Origin: Rheinheimera sp. 1928-s
GTDB taxonomy: Bacteria; Pseudomonadota; Gammaproteobacteria; Enterobacterales; Alteromonadaceae
Length of the DNA stretch: 60,325 bases
NCBI RefSeq assembly: GCF_029269265.1
Contig: NZ_JARIXP010000006.1
Coordinates: forward strand, 104,597 to 164,921
Direction of reading: 5' to 3'
The translations under genes and the position numbers were made by a program. Positions 35,418-45,275 of this stretch are shown here, in pieces. Position 1 is the stretch's first letter. Each line of letters opens with the position of its first letter. The notes under the pieces are model-generated. The model was not told the DNA's origin, did no database searches, and saw nothing but the letters and a program-made list of their open reading frames with translations.

Positions 35418-35468
35418 AAAGCACACTAAGATTTTACTTTTCCCCTTTACTGACAAAAGCAGGTTGTT

Positions 35469-36482
35469 ATGTTCTATTCACTGGCACGTTCTTTAATGTT
35501 TTGTACAGATGCTGAGTTTTCACATCACCTGGCCCTTGGCAGTTTAAAGCACTTAAAAAACACCCCGGCAGCTTTGCTGTGGCGTCAGGATTTGCCGAAA
35601 AAACCTGTGACAGTAGCTGGTATTCATTTTGATAACCCTGTGGGTTTAGCTGCGGGTTTGGATAAAAATGCCGATTGCATCGACGCTTTTGGTCAGATGG
35701 GTTTTGGTTTTATTGAAGTGGGCACGGTCACACCACGGCCTCAGGTGGGGAATGACAAACCACGTTTATTCCGTTTACCTGAAGCCAACGCCATTATTAA
35801 CCGCATGGGCTTTAATAACAAAGGTGTGGATTATCTGGTTGAGAATGTAAAGAAATCGAGCTACAAAGGTGTACTTGGCATTAATATAGGCAAAAACAAA
35901 GACACACCCAACGAGCAGGGCAAAGACGACTACATAGCTTGTATGCGTAAGGTTTATGCTCACGCCAGCTATATTACAGTCAATATTTCTTCACCTAATA
36001 CGCCGGGTTTACGGGATCTGCAATTTGGTGATGCGTTATTTGATTTGTTGCAGGCGGTGAAAAACGAGCAGTTGGATCTACAAGCGCAGCAAGATAAATA
36101 CGTGCCGGTTTTTGTAAAAATAGCACCTGATATGGATGAAGTCGCAGTGCAGCAAGTGGCAGAAACTTTGCTTCGCAGCAAAATGGACGGGGTGATTGCC
36201 ACCAACACCACCTTGGATAAAAGTGCAGTGCAACACCTGAAATATGGCAATGAAATGGGCGGTTTAAGTGGTTTGCCAGTGCAACAAAAGAGCACAGAGA
36301 TTATCCGTCAGTTCCGCGCAGCCTTAGGCCCACAGATGCCGATTATTGGCGTAGGTGGCATAGATTCAGCCAAAGCGGCACAGGAAAAAATGGACGCAGG
36401 TGCCAACCTGGTTCAGGTGTATTCTAATTTTATTTATAAAGGCCCAAGCTTGATCAAAGAGATCGTGGAGAGCCTGAAATAA
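35469..36482 (+). CDS. pyrD: Dihydroorotate dehydrogenase (quinone), class 2
   Basis: A 337-residue membrane-associated flavoenzyme of normal class 2 length. The N-terminal amphipathic helices ([20 protein letters not shown]) that bind quinone are present, followed by the TIM barrel: [51 protein letters not shown] with the catalytic serine near 175, VKIAPDM, and the FMN phosphate site GVGGIDS / [12 protein letters not shown]. It oxidises dihydroorotate to orotate, feeding electrons to the quinone pool, in pyrimidine synthesis. zapC follows, the same neighbour as in E. coli. Confidence 0.97.
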   Translation: MFYSLARSLMFCTDAEFSHHLALGSLKHLKNTPAALLWRQDLPKKPVTVAGIHFDNPVGLAAGLDKNADCIDAFGQMGFGFIEVGTVTPRPQVGNDKPRLFRLPEANAIINRMGFNNKGVDYLVENVKKSSYKGVLGINIGKNKDTPNEQGKDDYIACMRKVYAHASYITVNISSPNTPGLRDLQFGDALFDLLQAVKNEQLDLQAQQDKYVPVFVKIAPDMDEVAVQQVAETLLRSKMDGVIATNTTLDKSAVQHLKYGNEMGGLSGLPVQQKSTEIIRQFRAALGPQMPIIGVGGIDSAKAAQEKMDAGANLVQVYSNFIYKGPSLIKEIVESLK

Positions 36483-36591
36483 GGCATATGCCGATCAATT
36501 TTGGATCCCTGAATCTTAGTCCAAAATAATCTTTAACAGCGTATAAAAACAGGTGTAGAAAGGCAACATCTTGAATTCACAAGGATTGAGT

Positions 36592-37110
36592 ATGTTGTCT
36601 TTATGCCCTGACTGGTGCTGGCAGTATTGCGATGAGCAAGACCGTTTGCTGTTGCAGTTATCAAACAGCCACCATATTCAAACGGCCTTTAGCGCCAAAG
36701 AGCTGAACGTTAAACCAGAACAGCAAAGCTTGAGTATGGAACAAGCCCAGCTATTAATGGATTTTGCGGAAGCTTTGGAAGGTTTATTGCCTGACAGCGA
36801 CTTGCTGACAGTCGCAGCCCAAGCCGTTGCTGCCTTGAGTTTTGTCAAAGCCCCAGTGCAAAAAAGTCACCTGTTTAACTTTTCCAGCATAGAAAGCCGC
36901 ACCGACTTAAAAAGTATCGCCAAGCTTGAAGGTTTAAGCCGAGCTAAAGTGGTGCTGGTCGCCAAAGCTGACCCTATGGTGGATTGTCTGCTACTCGAGC
37001 CTATGGAGCTGTTAAATGGCAAGCAGTTAGTTGCTGGCCAACTGGTTCGGGTGCAACAAAACCGCCTGATGCCGGTGCAATTCGCTCCGCTTTATGCCCT
37101 GACGGCCTGA
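36592..37110 (+). CDS. zapC: Cell division protein ZapC
   Basis: A 172-residue protein recognised as ZapC by its opening CPDWCWQYCDEQDRLLLQL, the middle FSSIESRTDLKSIAKLEG region, and its position after pyrD, as in enteric bacteria. ZapC binds FtsZ and promotes lateral bundling of protofilaments in the cytoplasmic Z-ring. The frame is open from a TTG at 36571, but AAGGA lies six bases before the ATG at 36592, so I start it there; the resulting N-terminus MLSLCPDW fits family members. An 8-bp hairpin (36498-36527) lies between pyrD and this gene without a T-run. Confidence 0.85.
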   Translation: MLSLCPDWCWQYCDEQDRLLLQLSNSHHIQTAFSAKELNVKPEQQSLSMEQAQLLMDFAEALEGLLPDSDLLTVAAQAVAALSFVKAPVQKSHLFNFSSIESRTDLKSIAKLEGLSRAKVVLVAKADPMVDCLLLEPMELLNGKQLVAGQLVRVQQNRLMPVQFAPLYALTA

Positions 37111-37227
37111 TCTAAAGAAAAGCGCTTAATAATTCAACAACTGCTAAGTGATCAGTCCAGATTGCTCTGGTGATCCGTCTGGCAACAGGTAGAATAGGGA
37201 ACATTTTCAACCTGGGGTTTAAAAGCT

Positions 37228-38406
37228 GTGCTAAATCAAACGGATCCTTTCAAGGATATTCGCCCTTATTTTGACCATGAAGTACCACAAGCGATTAGTC
37301 GTTTATTGGACGACGCCGATTTTTTGCATGCGATTTTAAATTACCGCCTGGCCAGCTGGCCTAAAACTATCCGATATTTGTTTACGCCTGTGTTGCGCTT
37401 GTTACTGGCACGCAAAGCAAAAGGCTTGCGCACTGTTTCTGACGTGCAGCATATGGTGGCTGACTTTTTACAACAAAGCCTGCAGAAAAGCTCGGCCGGT
37501 GTCAGTGTCAGCGGCCTTGAACATTTGGATCCAAAAAAATCTTATTTATTTATCTCGAACCATAGAGATATCGCTATGGATCCGGCGTTGCTGAACTGGT
37601 GCTTGCATCAAAAGGGCATGGACACAGTACGTATTGCCATTGGCGATAACTTGCTGAAAATGCCATGTGCGACCGAGCTGATGAAACTGAATAAAAGCTT
37701 TATTGTAAAGCGCTCTATTAAAGCACCACGCGAAATGCTTAAAGCCCTGAGTCATTTGTCGGCTTATATCAAAGATTCTCTTGAGACCGGCCACTCCATC
37801 TGGATAGCGCAAAAAGAAGGCCGGGCTAAAGATGGTTTGGATCAAACCGATGAAGCCATCTTAAAAATGTTTAATATTGAAGGTAAAAAACGCGGTATGG
37901 ATTTTGCGACTTATATGCAGTCGTTAAATATTGTGCCTGTGTGTTTATCTTATGAATTTGACCCTTTAGATCAGGCAAAAGCCAACGAGCTTTATCAACT
38001 GGCCAGCACGGGCGACTATAAAAAATCTGAAATGGAAGATATTCAAAGCATAGTGCAGGGCATAGTGGGTCAAAAAGGCCGGGTGCATGTGCATTTTGGC
38101 GAGGCCATTCAGGCTATCTTTCAGGACCCTGCCGCTTTAGCTGCGGAGATTGACCGTCAAATTTGGGCCGGTTATAGGCTATATCCGGTGAATTATTTAG
38201 CAGCACAAATGGATGTGGAACTAGACCCTGGTGAAGACAGTCTGTGGTATCAAACCAAAATGGCTTCTTTGCCTGAAGAGTTAAGGCCCTATGTGCAGCA
38301 AATGTATGCAGCACCGGCACTGAAACAACAGCAGACCTTACAGCAGCAAGAGCAGTTGGCTGCACAACACAAGGAGCTGGAAGATGGCGCGACATATCAG
38401 TTATAA
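37228..38406 (+). CDS. PlsC-like 1-acyl-sn-glycerol-3-phosphate acyltransferase family protein
   Basis: A 392-residue acyltransferase, longer than PlsC itself (about 245). The acyltransferase box NHRDIAMD (near residue 112) has the HX4D dyad, and the second motif WIAQKEGRAKDGLDQTD (near 190) gives the glycerol-phosphate-binding EGR. Extra N- and C-terminal helical segments are present, the C-terminus being glutamine-rich (QQQTLQQQEQLAAQH). It probably acylates lysophospholipids or related acceptors at the inner membrane. The start is a GTG. The last 23 bases overlap the DUF2960 gene in another frame, so the two are likely co-translated. Confidence 0.88.
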   Translation: MLNQTDPFKDIRPYFDHEVPQAISRLLDDADFLHAILNYRLASWPKTIRYLFTPVLRLLLARKAKGLRTVSDVQHMVADFLQQSLQKSSAGVSVSGLEHLDPKKSYLFISNHRDIAMDPALLNWCLHQKGMDTVRIAIGDNLLKMPCATELMKLNKSFIVKRSIKAPREMLKALSHLSAYIKDSLETGHSIWIAQKEGRAKDGLDQTDEAILKMFNIEGKKRGMDFATYMQSLNIVPVCLSYEFDPLDQAKANELYQLASTGDYKKSEMEDIQSIVQGIVGQKGRVHVHFGEAIQAIFQDPAALAAEIDRQIWAGYRLYPVNYLAAQMDVELDPGEDSLWYQTKMASLPEELRPYVQQMYAAPALKQQQTLQQQEQLAAQHKELEDGATYQL

Positions 38407-38644
38407 ATTCAAAGGCGAGTGGAAAAAGATCCCCTTCAGCTACGACAAATACGCCGATAGCTATGAGGCCGTAGCAGCAGCCGAAGGCATAGACCTCACT
38501 GCGTTTCGTAAAATGGAGCAGCAAGTCGCCATGACCGCCAAGGGCACAGGTGCGCTCAAGGACTATCGCAAAAACGCCTTTGTTAAAATGGGCTTTAGCG
38601 AAATTCTGCTGCTGCGGGATGATCAGGAGCCTTTTAATCTCTGA
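38384..38644 (+). CDS. DUF2960 family small protein
   Basis: An 86-residue basic protein of the DUF2960 family, with the typical MARHISYKFKGEWKKIPFSY opening and KDYRKNAFVKMGFSEILLLRD close. The family occurs in Alteromonadales and Vibrionales and has no known function. It has no signal peptide or membrane segment. Its ATG lies 23 bases inside the end of the acyltransferase gene, preceded by AAGGAGCTGGAAG as a strong ribosome site within that coding sequence. Confidence 0.85.
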   Translation: MARHISYKFKGEWKKIPFSYDKYADSYEAVAAAEGIDLTAFRKMEQQVAMTAKGTGALKDYRKNAFVKMGFSEILLLRDDQEPFNL

Positions 38645-38796
38645 GTATTTGCCTGTTCATAGCGTTTCTTGCAGGGCGGCTTTTATCACGTAGCATGTCA
38701 TGGTTGTTATTACCAGACTAAGCCATCATGCTGTCTGATAATTAGCCTCCAGATATCAACAGCCTCTTCTCATCCACCCAAGGGATAAGCACTAAC

Positions 38797-39960
38797 ATGG
38801 ATAGTTCTGTTTCTGATAAAAATCGCCTTAACGGCTTGGACACGCTGCGTGTCATCGCTATTATCATAGTGCTGATTTATCACTATAAGGTCGTTGTCAG
38901 CCCTGAAAATCTGTTTGGTTTTATTAGTTCAGTGGGCTGGACAGGGGTTGATCTGTTTTTTGTATTGAGTGGCTATTTGATTGGTAACCAGATCCTGTCG
39001 GCCTTTTCCAAAGGGCAGGATTTTTCACTCAAACTTTTTTACATTCGCCGTTTTCTGCGCACTCTGCCTAATTATTATTTTGTGCTGGCGCTTTATTTCA
39101 TTTTTCCTGTGGCGCTCGGCGGCACTGCGACTGCATCGCTCTGGTCATTTTTAACTTTTACTCAAAATCTGGGATTAGGGCCGGGAGAAACTTTTACTCA
39201 TTCCTGGTCGCTCTGTATTGAAGAACAGTTTTATTTAATTTTTCCAATTATTGCATTAGCCATCGCCTATAGCCGACGTTCTATTGGCCTCGCCTGGGCA
39301 GTTCTTATTGGTGCTATGTTGCTGGCTATGTTTCTGCGTGGATTTAACTGGTATGCACATGGCGAAGAGAACATCTCCGGTCGATCTTTTATGGAGCATA
39401 TTTATTACTCAAGCTTTACCCGCTTTGATGAATTACTGCCCGGTGTGGCCATTGCTTTATTGAAAAACTTTCATCCCACTGTGTATGCAGCACTATTGCG
39501 CAAAGGTAATCTACTATTGTTCGCTGGACTGGCGAGTGTGGCAGTGATGTTTTATGTATTTCAGAACTATGAGTACATCAGAGGCTTCGGTCGCACATTC
39601 CAGGTGGTGACCTTTGGTTATTCATTGTTGGCAATCAGCTTTGCTATTCTTGTACTCGCAGCTCTGAGCCCGCACTCCTGGCTGAACCGCATACGAATTC
39701 CCGGCGCCACATACATTGCACTTTGGTCCTATGCAATTTATTTGATCCACAAACCCTTATTTCAAGTTCTAAAAGCTCCACTGACAGAATATGGCATTGA
39801 TGTTAATGGTAGTTTGGGTGTGACCATTATTATGGCTGTGAGTATTTTTTGTGGCTGGGCGCTCTACTTTTTTGTAGAAACCCCCTTTATGAAAGTGCGG
39901 GAGCGGTTTTATCCGTCCAATAGCCGAAGCTCTTCCTTTACTCATCAACAGAGGGCTTAA
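38797..39960 (+). CDS. Acyltransferase-3 (OafA/YrhL-like) membrane protein
   Basis: A 387-residue protein with about ten hydrophobic helices. It starts with the family motif NRLNGLDTLRVIAIIIVLIY followed by a histidine (near residue 27), then SSVGWTGVDLFFVLSGYLIG and WSLCIEEQFYLIFP, all diagnostic of acyltransferase-3 proteins that O-acetylate sugars of lipopolysaccharide, capsule or peptidoglycan. No SGNH hydrolase domain follows. No polysaccharide genes are nearby: it stands alone between DUF2960 and an IS21-like remnant, which hints at acquisition or relocation. The target sugar cannot be inferred. Confidence 0.9.
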   Translation: MDSSVSDKNRLNGLDTLRVIAIIIVLIYHYKVVVSPENLFGFISSVGWTGVDLFFVLSGYLIGNQILSAFSKGQDFSLKLFYIRRFLRTLPNYYFVLALYFIFPVALGGTATASLWSFLTFTQNLGLGPGETFTHSWSLCIEEQFYLIFPIIALAIAYSRRSIGLAWAVLIGAMLLAMFLRGFNWYAHGEENISGRSFMEHIYYSSFTRFDELLPGVAIALLKNFHPTVYAALLRKGNLLLFAGLASVAVMFYVFQNYEYIRGFGRTFQVVTFGYSLLAISFAILVLAALSPHSWLNRIRIPGATYIALWSYAIYLIHKPLFQVLKAPLTEYGIDVNGSLGVTIIMAVSIFCGWALYFFVETPFMKVRERFYPSNSRSSSFTHQQRA

Positions 39961-40046
39961 TCCTCTCAAGCAGATTTTTTCCTGCTGTAGATCTGCCTGA
40001 TGTAGATGTTGTTATGCCGATTCGCGGCGATTACAACACTACATTA

Positions 40047-40090
40047 GTGTCGAATGCCACATAGACTTGTGTCGAATTCCAGATAGATTG
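40047..40090. mobile_element. Tandem 22-base repeat, probable IS21-like end remnant
   Basis: Two adjacent 22-base copies (40047-40068 and 40069-40090) share 18 positions; each begins GTGTCGAAT and continues xCCAxATAGA. Directly repeated GTCGAATTCCAGATA-like units are, as I recall, the transposase-binding repeats at IS21-family ends. No transposase gene is present, so this would be an isolated relic. Confidence 0.45.
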
Positions 40091-40104
40091 ATGGCCGGTG
40101 CAAA

Positions 40105-40533
40105 TTAATCACATTTCTTACCGCAGCGAACAATCTTAGTGCCTGCAGCTAACCCCTGGGCTTTAAACCAGCCTTGTGGCATTTCTAAGGCGCCTATGGC
40201 TGGGCCCTTGGATTTTTTACCTTTTTCATCATAAGGGTACAAGAACTGTATTGGTTCTATGGTCCAGTCTGCTTTGATATAGGCGATATCCAAAGGCACT
40301 TTGGTATTACGCATCCAGAAGGATAAAATTCGTTCTTCTTCGTATATAAACAACATGCCGTTTTCTACTTTGTCGCGATACATCAGGCCGCGGGCGCGTT
40401 GCTCTGTGGTTAAGGCCAGTTCTACTTCTAATTCAAGATGACCTACTTTGATCCATTCTTTTTCAAATTGGATTTCCTCAACAGCGGCTACAGAAAAACT
40501 TAAAGCAAAAACAGCTGATAACAGATAGTTCAT
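40105..40533 (-). CDS. DUF192 family exported protein
   Basis: A 142-residue protein with a signal peptide (MNYLLSAVFALSFSVAAV) and a DUF192 domain. The family core is visible as LALTTEQRARGLMYRDKVENG, ILSFWMRNTKVPLDIAYI and, near the end, GAIGALEMPQGWFKAQGL. DUF192 proteins are small periplasmic beta-barrel-like proteins of unknown function. A TTG two codons upstream (40539) would extend the frame, but the ATG at 40533 has AAGG at workable spacing and gives a cleaner signal peptide. Two cysteines close the protein (RCGKKCD), perhaps a disulfide. It is convergent with nothing and lies after the ald terminator on the same strand. Confidence 0.87.
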   Translation of the reverse strand: MNYLLSAVFALSFSVAAVEEIQFEKEWIKVGHLELEVELALTTEQRARGLMYRDKVENGMLFIYEEERILSFWMRNTKVPLDIAYIKADWTIEPIQFLYPYDEKGKKSKGPAIGALEMPQGWFKAQGLAAGTKIVRCGKKCD

Positions 40534-40583
40534 GATCAAAAACCTTGCAGAATGAAGCCGAAAGACTAACGGAAATTACAAGG

Positions 40584-40611
40584 AAAAAAAAGGGCGACCT
40601 TAAGGCCGCCC
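40584..40611 (-). terminator. Rho-independent terminator after ald
   Basis: Read on the minus strand, GGGCGGCC and GGTCGCCC pair around TTAA, followed by eight T residues. It begins about 20 bases after the ald stop. Confidence 0.9.
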
Positions 40612-40633
40612 TGATCAAGGGGTACTAAATAGA

Positions 40634-41755
40634 TTAAACTGCAGCTAACACTTGCTTAGGTTCAACAAATGGCAGGTTTAATGCGTCTGCTACGTGTTTG
40701 TTCACCACGTGGCCATTAATTACGTTTAAGCCGTTTAACAGGTGCGCATCGTCCAGCAGTGCCTGTTTGTAGCCTTTGTTGGCTAAACGGATGATAAACG
40801 GCAGAGTGGCATTGTTCAGTGCAAAAGTAGAAGTCAGTGGCACTGCGCCTGGCATGTTGGCCACACAGTAGTGCACTACGTCATCCACAATGTAGGTTGG
40901 ATCAGCGTGCGTAGTGGCTTTAGAAGTCTCTACACAACCGCCCTGGTCGATAGCCACGTCAACAATGGCTGAACCTGGCTTCATACGTTTGATATGATCT
41001 GCAGTCACCAGTTTAGGAGCAGCAGCACCAGGAATTAACACACCACCAATGACTAAGTCAGCAGATAACACATGTTTTTCCAACGCATCTACAGTGGAGT
41101 ACACAGTTTTGACTGCGCCGTTGAACTGGGCATCGATACGACGTAATACGTCTACGCTGCGGTCCAGTACGACCACGTCAGCACCCATACCCACAGCCAT
41201 CTGAGCTGCGTTGGTACCCACCATACCACCACCGATAATGACTACTTTGGCAGGTTCAACACCTGGTACGCCGCCTAATAACATACCGCGACCGGCACAT
41301 GACTTCTCTAAAGCACGGGCACCCGCCTGAATAGACATACGGCCAGCAACTTCAGACATAGGAGCTAATAAAGGCAAGCCACCACGGTTGTCTGTGACTG
41401 TTTCGTAGGCGATACAAATAGCTTTTGATTTGATCAGGTCTTCAGTTTGTGGCAAATCCGGAGCTAAGTGCAGGTAAGTGAACAGGATTTGGCCTTCACG
41501 CAGCATAGCGCGCTCCACTGCCTGAGGCTCTTTTACTTTCACAATCATGTCTGCTTTAGCAAAAACTTCAGCAGCAGTCGTTAATACTGTGGCACCAGCA
41601 GCCTGATAAGCGTCGTCACCAAAACCAATGCCGCTCCCTGCATTGTGTTCAACAAAAACAGTGTGGCCAAGAGCCGTCAGCTCACGCACGCTGGCAGGGG
41701 TCATACCGACGCGGTATTCGTGGTTTTTAATCTCTTTAGGTACGCCAATAATCAT
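40634..41755 (-). CDS. ald: Alanine dehydrogenase
   Basis: A 373-residue NAD-dependent L-alanine dehydrogenase of normal length. The N-terminal substrate domain shows MIIGVPKEIKNHEYRVGMTP and KVKEPQAVE with the pyruvate-binding lysine, and the Rossmann domain carries VVIIGGGMVGTNAAQMAVGM (near 170-190) with VVVLD ending the second strand. It interconverts alanine and pyruvate plus ammonia in the cytoplasm, mostly for catabolism. It is divergent from lrp over a 135-base AT-rich gap; Lrp-family control of ald by alanine is common, so a shared control region is likely. Confidence 0.97.
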   Translation of the reverse strand: MIIGVPKEIKNHEYRVGMTPASVRELTALGHTVFVEHNAGSGIGFGDDAYQAAGATVLTTAAEVFAKADMIVKVKEPQAVERAMLREGQILFTYLHLAPDLPQTEDLIKSKAICIAYETVTDNRGGLPLLAPMSEVAGRMSIQAGARALEKSCAGRGMLLGGVPGVEPAKVVIIGGGMVGTNAAQMAVGMGADVVVLDRSVDVLRRIDAQFNGAVKTVYSTVDALEKHVLSADLVIGGVLIPGAAAPKLVTADHIKRMKPGSAIVDVAIDQGGCVETSKATTHADPTYIVDDVVHYCVANMPGAVPLTSTFALNNATLPFIIRLANKGYKQALLDDAHLLNGLNVINGHVVNKHVADALNLPFVEPKQVLAAV

Positions 41756-41890
41756 GATATTCCGCCTGTGTAGGGTTGAGTAAAATTTTTGCCTAGTATA
41801 GTTACTGATTTGTAGTTTTACCTGTTGTTTTTTTTATAAAGTGCAGTTATAAATCCTGTTATAAATTCAAAAGTGAAATTTTTATCTGCT

Positions 41891-42376
41891 ATGTACGAAA
41901 CCAGTAAAAGTGTGAAAAAACTAGACCGCATTGACCGTAAAATTCTGACTGAATTACAACATGATGGTCGTATTGCCAATGTGGAATTGGCCAAAAGGGT
42001 AGGGTTGAGTGCGACTCCTTGTCTGGAGCGGGTGCGTAAATTAGAAGCTGAGGGTTATATTCTGGGCTATACAGCGCAGGTTGACCCGAATAAAGTAGGT
42101 TCCGCGTTACTGGTTTTTGTTGAAATCACCTTAAGTAAAACCTCGCCTGAAGACTTTGACGAGTTCAGCAAAGCCGTACAGAAGCTACATGAAATACAGG
42201 AGTGCCATTTAGTGTCCGGCAGTTTCGACTTTTTATTAAAAACCCGGGTGGCCAATATGGCGGCTTATCGCGAACTGTTAGGTGAAACCCTATTACGTTT
42301 ACCCAGCGTACGGGAAAGTCGTACTTATGTAGTGATGGAAGAAGTGAAACAAACTACGTTTGTTGCGGTCAATTGA
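41891..42376 (+). CDS. lrp: Leucine-responsive regulatory protein
   Basis: A 161-residue Lrp. The N-terminal helix-turn-helix (LDRIDRKILTELQHDGRIAN, then LAKRVGLSATPCLERVRKLE) and the C-terminal RAM/ACT ligand domain (VFVEITLSKTSPEDFDEF, QECHLVSGSFDFLLKTRV, SRTYVVMEEVKQT) run nearly parallel to E. coli Lrp. A GTG at 41873 would add six residues, but the ATG at 41891 gives an N-terminus of the same length as E. coli Lrp, so I use it. It is a global feast/famine regulator. It is divergent from ald and followed by ftsK, the classical order. Confidence 0.96.
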   Translation: MYETSKSVKKLDRIDRKILTELQHDGRIANVELAKRVGLSATPCLERVRKLEAEGYILGYTAQVDPNKVGSALLVFVEITLSKTSPEDFDEFSKAVQKLHEIQECHLVSGSFDFLLKTRVANMAAYRELLGETLLRLPSVRESRTYVVMEEVKQTTFVAVN

Positions 42377-42600
42377 TGCAGGCGCCTTCAATAGGGCTAT
42401 ACGTCAAAGACACAGGGTAACCCTAAAGGCATTAAGGACGAAGGGGTTTTGTACAGCCAGTGTTCAGGCGTTAAAGTTTATATAAGCCTTAGTCGTTGAA
42501 GTTGTGGTCAATAAGGCTGTAGCTTCAGGTGATACGGCTATAAAGGGGTGCATCAGAGTTGTCTCTCTGGTATCTTAAGTAGGTAGAATTCTTAGAATAA

Positions 42601-45264
42601 ATGGGACTTGTTGTGTTGAGTGAAGCCAGAAGGTTACGAGCCAAATTATTGTTTTCTTTAAACGGAATGCAGCGTTTATCCGAAGTAGGGTTAATCCTCA
42701 GCTTTGGTTTTGCTGCCTTTATGTTATTGGCTTTAATGTCATTCGACCCGGCCGACCCAAGCTGGTCTCAGGCAGGTTATCAAACCGCTGTGCATAATTA
42801 CGCAGGGCCTAAAGGCGCCTGGATTGCCGATATCTTGTTATTTACCTTTGGCTGGATAGCTTATTTAGTACCGCCACTGGTAGCCTTCGCTGGTTATTTG
42901 TTAACTCGCCGCGCTAAAGCAATGATGGAGATGGACTTTCTGATCCTCGGGTTGCGCCTGATAGGTTTAGTCTTAACTATCCTTTGTGCCAGCGCCATCA
43001 GCAGCATTAACTTTAATGATATTTTCTATTTTTCATCCGGCGGTGTAGTGGGTGATGTAGTCACTTCTATGCTGATGCCAAACTTTAATTTTATTGGCAC
43101 CATACTGTTACTGCTCTGTGGTCTATCCACAGGTTTAACTTTGGCTACAGGTATTTCCTGGGTCACAGTGGCAGATGAGCTGGGCGCTTTAACGATACGT
43201 TTGCTGGTGGCGTTGTATCAGGCGCCAACCCGTTTAGGCCATTACCTGGCGGAGCGTTCAGCGGCTAAAGCGGCATCGCCTTTATCGTTTCAAACCGAAT
43301 CAACAGTACCGCAACAGCGTCGTGAACCAGAAATGGACACTGACATGTCCAAACTAACTCACACAGAACCTGCTGTAGCACCAGAAGTCATTCGATTAAG
43401 CCCGGTTCGTAATGAAGGTTTTCAGGCTGCTTTTGTCGCACCTGAAGAAGAACAAATTCCATTACCTGAAATTGAAGAAGTGCAAACTCAACCAAGCCGG
43501 GCTTATTTCCCTGGAACAGAACGGGTAGAACCTTTGCCTTTTGCGCCTTTGGATGAAAAAACCGAAGCTGTGGCTTTTGTTAGTGTCGATACACTGGCTG
43601 ACGACGATTTAAGTTTTTCTGCTGTGGACGATGCCTATTACCCAGAGCAATTGCAGCATCTGGAACAAAGTTTTGCCGAAGTAGAACGTCAGGCTGTAAC
43701 TCAACCAGTGGTGATCGACGAAGCAGAAGAAGAAGATGACACGCCGGATGCTGCTCATTTCAGTCCGGATGATTTACCTTCTTTAGCTTTATTAGACAGA
43801 CCAGACAAGGCCACCAACCCTATAGATCCTGCTGATTTAGAACGGGTATCCCGTTTAGTGGAAACCAAGCTGCTGGATTTTGGAGTCGATGCCAAAGTGG
43901 TGGCTGTATTGCCTGGTCCTGTAGTCACCCGTTTTGAGCTGGATTTAGCACCAGGTGTCAAGGTTAGTAAAATTACCGGCTTATCCAAAGATTTAGCCCG
44001 TTCTTTATCTGCTATCAGCGTGCGGGTGGTGGAAGTGATCCCTGGTAAATCTTATATAGGTTTAGAGCTGCCAAACCAGTTCCGCGAAATAGTGCGTTTG
44101 TCTGAAGTGATAGGTGACGATATCTTTATTCAGTCAAAATCGCCTTTAACTATGGTGCTAGGTAAAGACATCGCTGGTAAATCCGTAGTGGCCGATTTAG
44201 GCCGTATGCCGCACTTGCTGGTGGCTGGTACCACGGGTTCAGGTAAATCGGTGGGCGTGAACGTGATGATTTGTAGTTTGCTGTATAAGTCCACGCCTGA
44301 AGATGTGCGCTTTTTAATGATTGACCCCAAGATGTTGGAATTGTCTGTGTATGAGGGCATTCCGCATTTGTTAACTGAAGTCGTTACCGATATGAAAGAA
44401 GCGGCCAATGGCCTGCGCTGGTGTGTTGGTGAGATGGAGCGTCGTTATAAGCTGATGTCGGCACTAGGGGTGCGTAACTTAAAAGGCTACAACCAGAAAA
44501 TTCAGGATGCTATTGCCGCAGGTACACCAATTCGTGACCCGATTTGGAAGCCTAGCGACAATATGATGACGATGCCACCTGAGCTTGAGAAGTTGCCTTC
44601 TATCGTTGTCGTTATCGACGAATTCGCTGACATGATGATGATAGTGGGTAAAAAGGTAGAAGAGCTGATTGCCCGTATAGCGCAAAAAGCACGTGCTGCT
44701 GGTATCCACCTGATTTTAGCTACTCAGCGTCCATCTGTGGATGTGATCACTGGTTTAATTAAAGCCAATATTCCAACCCGTATGGCGTTTCAGGTGTCGT
44801 CAAAAATTGACTCCAGAACCATTTTGGATCAGCAGGGCGCTGAAAGCTTGTTAGGTCAGGGCGATATGTTGTATCTGCCGCCAGGTTCTGGTGTACCCAC
44901 CCGTGTGCATGGTGCTTTTGTCGATGACCATGAAGTCCATGCTGTGGTGTCGGACTGGAAACGTCGCGGTAAACCGAATTACATTTCAGAAATTTTAAAT
45001 GGTGAACCATCGGAAGATAGCTTGCTGCCAGGTGAAACTATGGAAAATGATGAAGGTGAGTCTGATCCACTCTTTGATCAGGCTGTGGCTTTTGTTACCG
45101 AAAGCCGTAAAGCTTCGGTTTCAGGTGTACAAAGACGCTTCCGTATTGGCTATAATCGCGCCGCGCGTTTAGTGGAACAAATGGAAATGAGCGGTATCGT
45201 CAGTGGTGCAGGCCACAACGGGAACCGTGAAGTATTAGCGCCTCCTCCTCCTAAAGTATTTTAA
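42601..45264 (+). CDS. ftsK: DNA translocase FtsK
   Basis: An 887-residue septal DNA pump. The N-terminus has four membrane helices (about residues 30-185), followed by a proline/glutamate-rich linker to about 400, shorter than in E. coli. The motor has Walker A GTTGSGKS (K549), Walker [13 protein letters not shown] (near 670), and [20 protein letters not shown]. The C-terminal winged-helix gamma domain (about 820-880; [23 protein letters not shown]) reads KOPS polar sequences and activates XerD. It clears and resolves chromosome termini at division. lolA follows after 11 bases, so the two are likely co-transcribed. Confidence 0.97.
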   Translation: MGLVVLSEARRLRAKLLFSLNGMQRLSEVGLILSFGFAAFMLLALMSFDPADPSWSQAGYQTAVHNYAGPKGAWIADILLFTFGWIAYLVPPLVAFAGYLLTRRAKAMMEMDFLILGLRLIGLVLTILCASAISSINFNDIFYFSSGGVVGDVVTSMLMPNFNFIGTILLLLCGLSTGLTLATGISWVTVADELGALTIRLLVALYQAPTRLGHYLAERSAAKAASPLSFQTESTVPQQRREPEMDTDMSKLTHTEPAVAPEVIRLSPVRNEGFQAAFVAPEEEQIPLPEIEEVQTQPSRAYFPGTERVEPLPFAPLDEKTEAVAFVSVDTLADDDLSFSAVDDAYYPEQLQHLEQSFAEVERQAVTQPVVIDEAEEEDDTPDAAHFSPDDLPSLALLDRPDKATNPIDPADLERVSRLVETKLLDFGVDAKVVAVLPGPVVTRFELDLAPGVKVSKITGLSKDLARSLSAISVRVVEVIPGKSYIGLELPNQFREIVRLSEVIGDDIFIQSKSPLTMVLGKDIAGKSVVADLGRMPHLLVAGTTGSGKSVGVNVMICSLLYKSTPEDVRFLMIDPKMLELSVYEGIPHLLTEVVTDMKEAANGLRWCVGEMERRYKLMSALGVRNLKGYNQKIQDAIAAGTPIRDPIWKPSDNMMTMPPELEKLPSIVVVIDEFADMMMIVGKKVEELIARIAQKARAAGIHLILATQRPSVDVITGLIKANIPTRMAFQVSSKIDSRTILDQQGAESLLGQGDMLYLPPGSGVPTRVHGAFVDDHEVHAVVSDWKRRGKPNYISEILNGEPSEDSLLPGETMENDEGESDPLFDQAVAFVTESRKASVSGVQRRFRIGYNRAARLVEQMEMSGIVSGAGHNGNREVLAPPPPKVF

Positions 45265-45275
45265 CTAAGGTGTAT

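Noticed and set aside
37144-37180. Hairpin-like repeat before the PlsC-like gene
   Set aside because: The arms (GATCAGTCCAGA and TCTGGTGATC) pair only with a two-base bulge, and no T-run or regulatory context supports a call.
38114-38524. 136-codon open frame on the minus strand over the acyltransferase and DUF2960
   Set aside because: It overlaps two well-supported genes on the other strand and shows no recognisable sequence pattern.
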